Assembly (NCBI GenBank): GCA_002374095.1
Contig: DFKY01000010.1
Location: forward strand, 1-64,000
From: Lachnospiraceae bacterium UBA3633
GTDB lineage: Bacteria > Bacillota > Clostridia > Lachnospirales > Lachnospiraceae
Direction: 5' to 3'
DNA: 64,000 bases
Positions 61,875 through 64,000 of the stretch are shown here, one piece after another. The translations under genes and the position numbers were made by a program. Numbering within the stretch: position 1 is the first letter of the stretch; each line of letters opens with the position of its first letter. Below the pieces are notes generated by a model. The model saw nothing but the letters and a program-made list of their open reading frames with translations. It did no database searches and was not told the origin of the DNA.

Positions 61875-63065
61875 ATGGATTTTAACAGAGCAATAGAAAG
61901 CTTATCGAAGCTAAATTTTAAAAATATGTATGAAGGAGATTTCTTCCTAACTTGGGACAAGACTGATGATGAGATAAAAGCAGTATGGGAAGTTGCGGAT
62001 GCACTTCGTGCACTTCGTGAAAGAAACATATCTACAAAAGTATTTGATTCTGGTCTTGGTATATCACTTTTTAGAGATAATTCTACAAGGACAAGATTCT
62101 CTTTTGCATCAGCCTGCAATCTTCTTGGTCTTGAAGTTCAAGATCTTGATGAAGGAAAGTCTCAGATTGCTCATGGTGAGACAGTTCGTGAGACAGCCAA
62201 TATGATTTCATTTATGGCAGACGTCATAGGTATAAGAGATGATATGTATATAGGAAAAGGTCATACTTATCAAAAAGCAGTTGTTGATGCTGTAACTGAA
62301 GGATATAAGGCAGGAGTACTTGAGCAAAAACCAACTCTTGTAAACCTCCAATGTGACATAGACCATCCTACACAATGTATGGCAGATGCTCTTCATGTAA
62401 TTCATGAGTTTGGCGGTATAGAAAATCTTAAAGGCAAAAAGATAGCTATGACTTGGGCATATAGTCCATCATATGGGAAGCCTCTATCTGTACCACAAGG
62501 CGTCATTGGGCTTTTCACAAGGCTTGGTATGGAAGTAACACTTGCTCATCCGGAAGGATATGAAGTGATGCCAGAAGTTGAAGAAGTCGCTCGTAAGAAT
62601 GCAGCTGCTACTGGTGGTAAGTTCACAAAAACAAATGACATGAAAGAAGCATTTAAGGATGCTGATATAGTATATCCAAAATCATGGGCACCATTTAAGG
62701 CAATGGAGAAGAGAACGGATCTCTATGGAAAAGGTGACATGGATGGTATAAAAGCACTTGAAAAAGAACTTCTTGCAGAAAATGCAAAGCATACTGATTG
62801 GGCATGCACAGAAGATATGATGAAACTTACTAAAGATGGAAAAGCACTTTATCTTCACTGTCTCCCAGCAGATATTACAGGTGTATCATGTAAGACAGGT
62901 GAAGTAGATGCATCAGTTTTTGATAGATATAGAGAACCACTTTATAAAGAAGCAAGTTTTAAACCATATGTTATAGCTGCCATGATATTCCTTGCAAAAT
63001 TTAAAGACCCAATAGCAACACTTAAAGCACTTGAAAAAGATGCAAAGGTAAGAGTGCACGCATAA
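61875..63065 (+). CDS. ygeW: Knotted carbamoyltransferase YgeW
   Basis: 396 residues of the aspartate/ornithine carbamoyltransferase superfamily. Carbamoyl phosphate loop 'FRDNSTRTRFSFASA', 'LDEGKSQIAHGETVRET', 'DIDHPTQCMADALHVI', and 'LHCLPADITGVSC'. YgeW is not an OTCase; its substrate is unproven (a ureido or oxamate-type compound has been considered). It is linked to purine catabolism and selenium genes. AAGGAG ribosome site. Confidence 0.93.
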   Translation: MDFNRAIESLSKLNFKNMYEGDFFLTWDKTDDEIKAVWEVADALRALRERNISTKVFDSGLGISLFRDNSTRTRFSFASACNLLGLEVQDLDEGKSQIAHGETVRETANMISFMADVIGIRDDMYIGKGHTYQKAVVDAVTEGYKAGVLEQKPTLVNLQCDIDHPTQCMADALHVIHEFGGIENLKGKKIAMTWAYSPSYGKPLSVPQGVIGLFTRLGMEVTLAHPEGYEVMPEVEEVARKNAAATGGKFTKTNDMKEAFKDADIVYPKSWAPFKAMEKRTDLYGKGDMDGIKALEKELLAENAKHTDWACTEDMMKLTKDGKALYLHCLPADITGVSCKTGEVDASVFDRYREPLYKEASFKPYVIAAMIFLAKFKDPIATLKALEKDAKVRVHA

Positions 63066-63103
63066 TAATAAGCTTGATTAATCCTATAATTAAGGAGCTA
63101 AAG

Positions 63104-64000
63104 ATGAATTATATAGGAAAGAGTAATTTAAGAGTTGATGCCTATGGCAAAGTGACTGGTAAAGCAAAATATACTGCTGACCTTGCACCAAAGGATAGTT
63201 TGATTGCAAAAGTTTTACATTCTACGATTGCAAATGGTGAAGTAATAAGTATGGATGTAAGTGCGGCAAAAAAAGTTCCTGGTGTGGTTGGAGTATTTAC
63301 ATGCTTTGATGTGCCAGATGTAGAGTTTCCAACAGCGGGGCATCCTTGGTCTACTGATCCAAAGCATCAAGATATAGCTGATAAAAAACTTTTGAATCAA
63401 AGGGTTAGATTTTATGGAGATGACATCGCTGCAGTAGTTGCTGAAAATGATGTAGCTGCAAGTCAAGCTTTAAAATTGATAAAAGTAGAATATAAAGAAT
63501 ATCCAGTACATACTGATGCTCGCTCTATGTTAAATGATAAGGATGCGATGGCTCTTCATCCTAACTGGCGAAAAGACAATGTGATAGCACATACATCTTT
63601 TAAATCAAGTGATGATTTTGATTATGATAAAGCAAAGCTTAAAGCAATAGAAGAATATGGCGAAGAGAATCTAATTGAAGTTGTAAAGAATGTAAAAACT
63701 CCAAGGATTTCTCATTGCCACATAGAGCTTCCTGTATCATATGCGTATGTAGATAGCAATGGCAAAGTGACTGTGGTTGCATCAACACAGCTTCCACATA
63801 TTTGTCGTCGTGTAGTAGCACAGGCTCTAAATATTCCTTGGGGAAAAGTCCGCGTGATAAAACCATACATAGGTGGTGGTTTTGGCAATAAACAAGACAT
63901 GTTGTACGAGCCACTTAATGCATGGTTAAGTGTCAAGTGTGGAGGGAAACCTGTAATTCTTGAGATACCAAGAGAAGATACTATGATAGGCACAAGGACT
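63104..64000 (+). CDS. Molybdenum hydroxylase large subunit (selenium-dependent xanthine dehydrogenase type), 3' cut by window
   Basis: About 299 codons are visible, open to the window end. It begins 'GKSNLRVDAYGKVTGKAKYTADL', the usual start of the molybdopterin-binding subunit. 'AHPWSTDPKHQD'-like and 'NQRVRFYGDDIAAVVAEN' follow, then the Moco region 'ASTQLPHICRRVVAQALNIPWGKVRVIKPYIGGGFGNKQD'. The final Gly-rich FGxK/Q motif contacts the cofactor. Given ygeW/X/Y and yedE/F, it is probably the purine hydroxylase with a labile selenium ligand. GGAG ribosome site. Confidence 0.88.
   Translation, partial: MNYIGKSNLRVDAYGKVTGKAKYTADLAPKDSLIAKVLHSTIANGEVISMDVSAAKKVPGVVGVFTCFDVPDVEFPTAGHPWSTDPKHQDIADKKLLNQRVRFYGDDIAAVVAENDVAASQALKLIKVEYKEYPVHTDARSMLNDKDAMALHPNWRKDNVIAHTSFKSSDDFDYDKAKLKAIEEYGEENLIEVVKNVKTPRISHCHIELPVSYAYVDSNGKVTVVASTQLPHICRRVVAQALNIPWGKVRVIKPYIGGGFGNKQDMLYEPLNAWLSVKCGGKPVILEIPREDTMIGTRT

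Overview
The window looks like chromosomal DNA of a low-GC, Gram-positive, obligately anaerobic bacterium, most likely a member of the Clostridia (Lachnospiraceae or a neighbouring family). The evidence is AT-rich codon use, strong GGAGG ribosome sites, TTGACA/TATAAT promoters, a CIRCE operator, MecA, ferredoxins and rubredoxin, double-cubane iron-sulfur proteins, and a selenium/molybdenum hydroxylase gene set. The species cannot be named from the sequence alone.

Layout. 1-4734 and 20204-29680 hold a paralogous family of secreted proteins: five complete genes, one cut by the window edge, and one broken fragment. Most share an almost identical signal peptide plus about 50 residues (hallmark VVGDNDGxAFITKAEFDSMKNDF), and then diverge completely in the middle. 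A weakly conserved C-terminal beta-type domain follows. A HicAB toxin-antitoxin pair and two AAA/DUF4143 ATPases sit among them. Four of the genes are preceded by a common DNA core ending in GGAGGTTGGTACC. The DNA on either side of the core is shared in different combinations between copies, which suggests reassortment at the core. The family, its core element and its structured leaders are the best candidate here for an undescribed (antigenic or adhesin variation) system.

4957-19648 is housekeeping: galactose mutarotase and galactokinase, MecA, a redox disulfide protein and ferredoxin, signal peptidase with a zinc-ribbon-like insert, M18 aminopeptidase, a trigger-factor-like lipoprotein, a dihydroorotase homologue that has lost its metal ligands, a GH18 protein, TsaC, an acyltransferase, dCMP deaminase, a hydrolase and ArgRS.

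29700-44021 is a selenium-associated region. It starts with a short RNA unit (promoter, a 57-nt element laid out like selenocysteine tRNA without its anticodon and extra arms, and a terminator). Then follow yedE, a TusA-like gene, a cysteine desulfurase, two sets of double-cubane/DUF3343 genes with one activase, a C_GCAxxG protein, a TDT channel, a ferredoxin, an ABC importer, a PatB-type C-S lyase, a glutamine amidotransferase and yedF. The likely theme is uptake and sulfur-like handling of selenium for labile-selenium molybdenum hydroxylases. tRNA-Gln, Tex, a molybdopterin-binding protein and modABC follow (44108-49762).

49778-58580 holds trmB, a MATE exporter, a membrane flippase-like protein, CIRCE-controlled clpB, a small ORF and a large secreted repeat protein with a hairpin-rich leader. 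58693-64000 returns to the selenium/molybdenum theme: ygeX, rubredoxin, ygeY, ygeW and the start of a molybdenum hydroxylase (xdh) gene cut by the window end.
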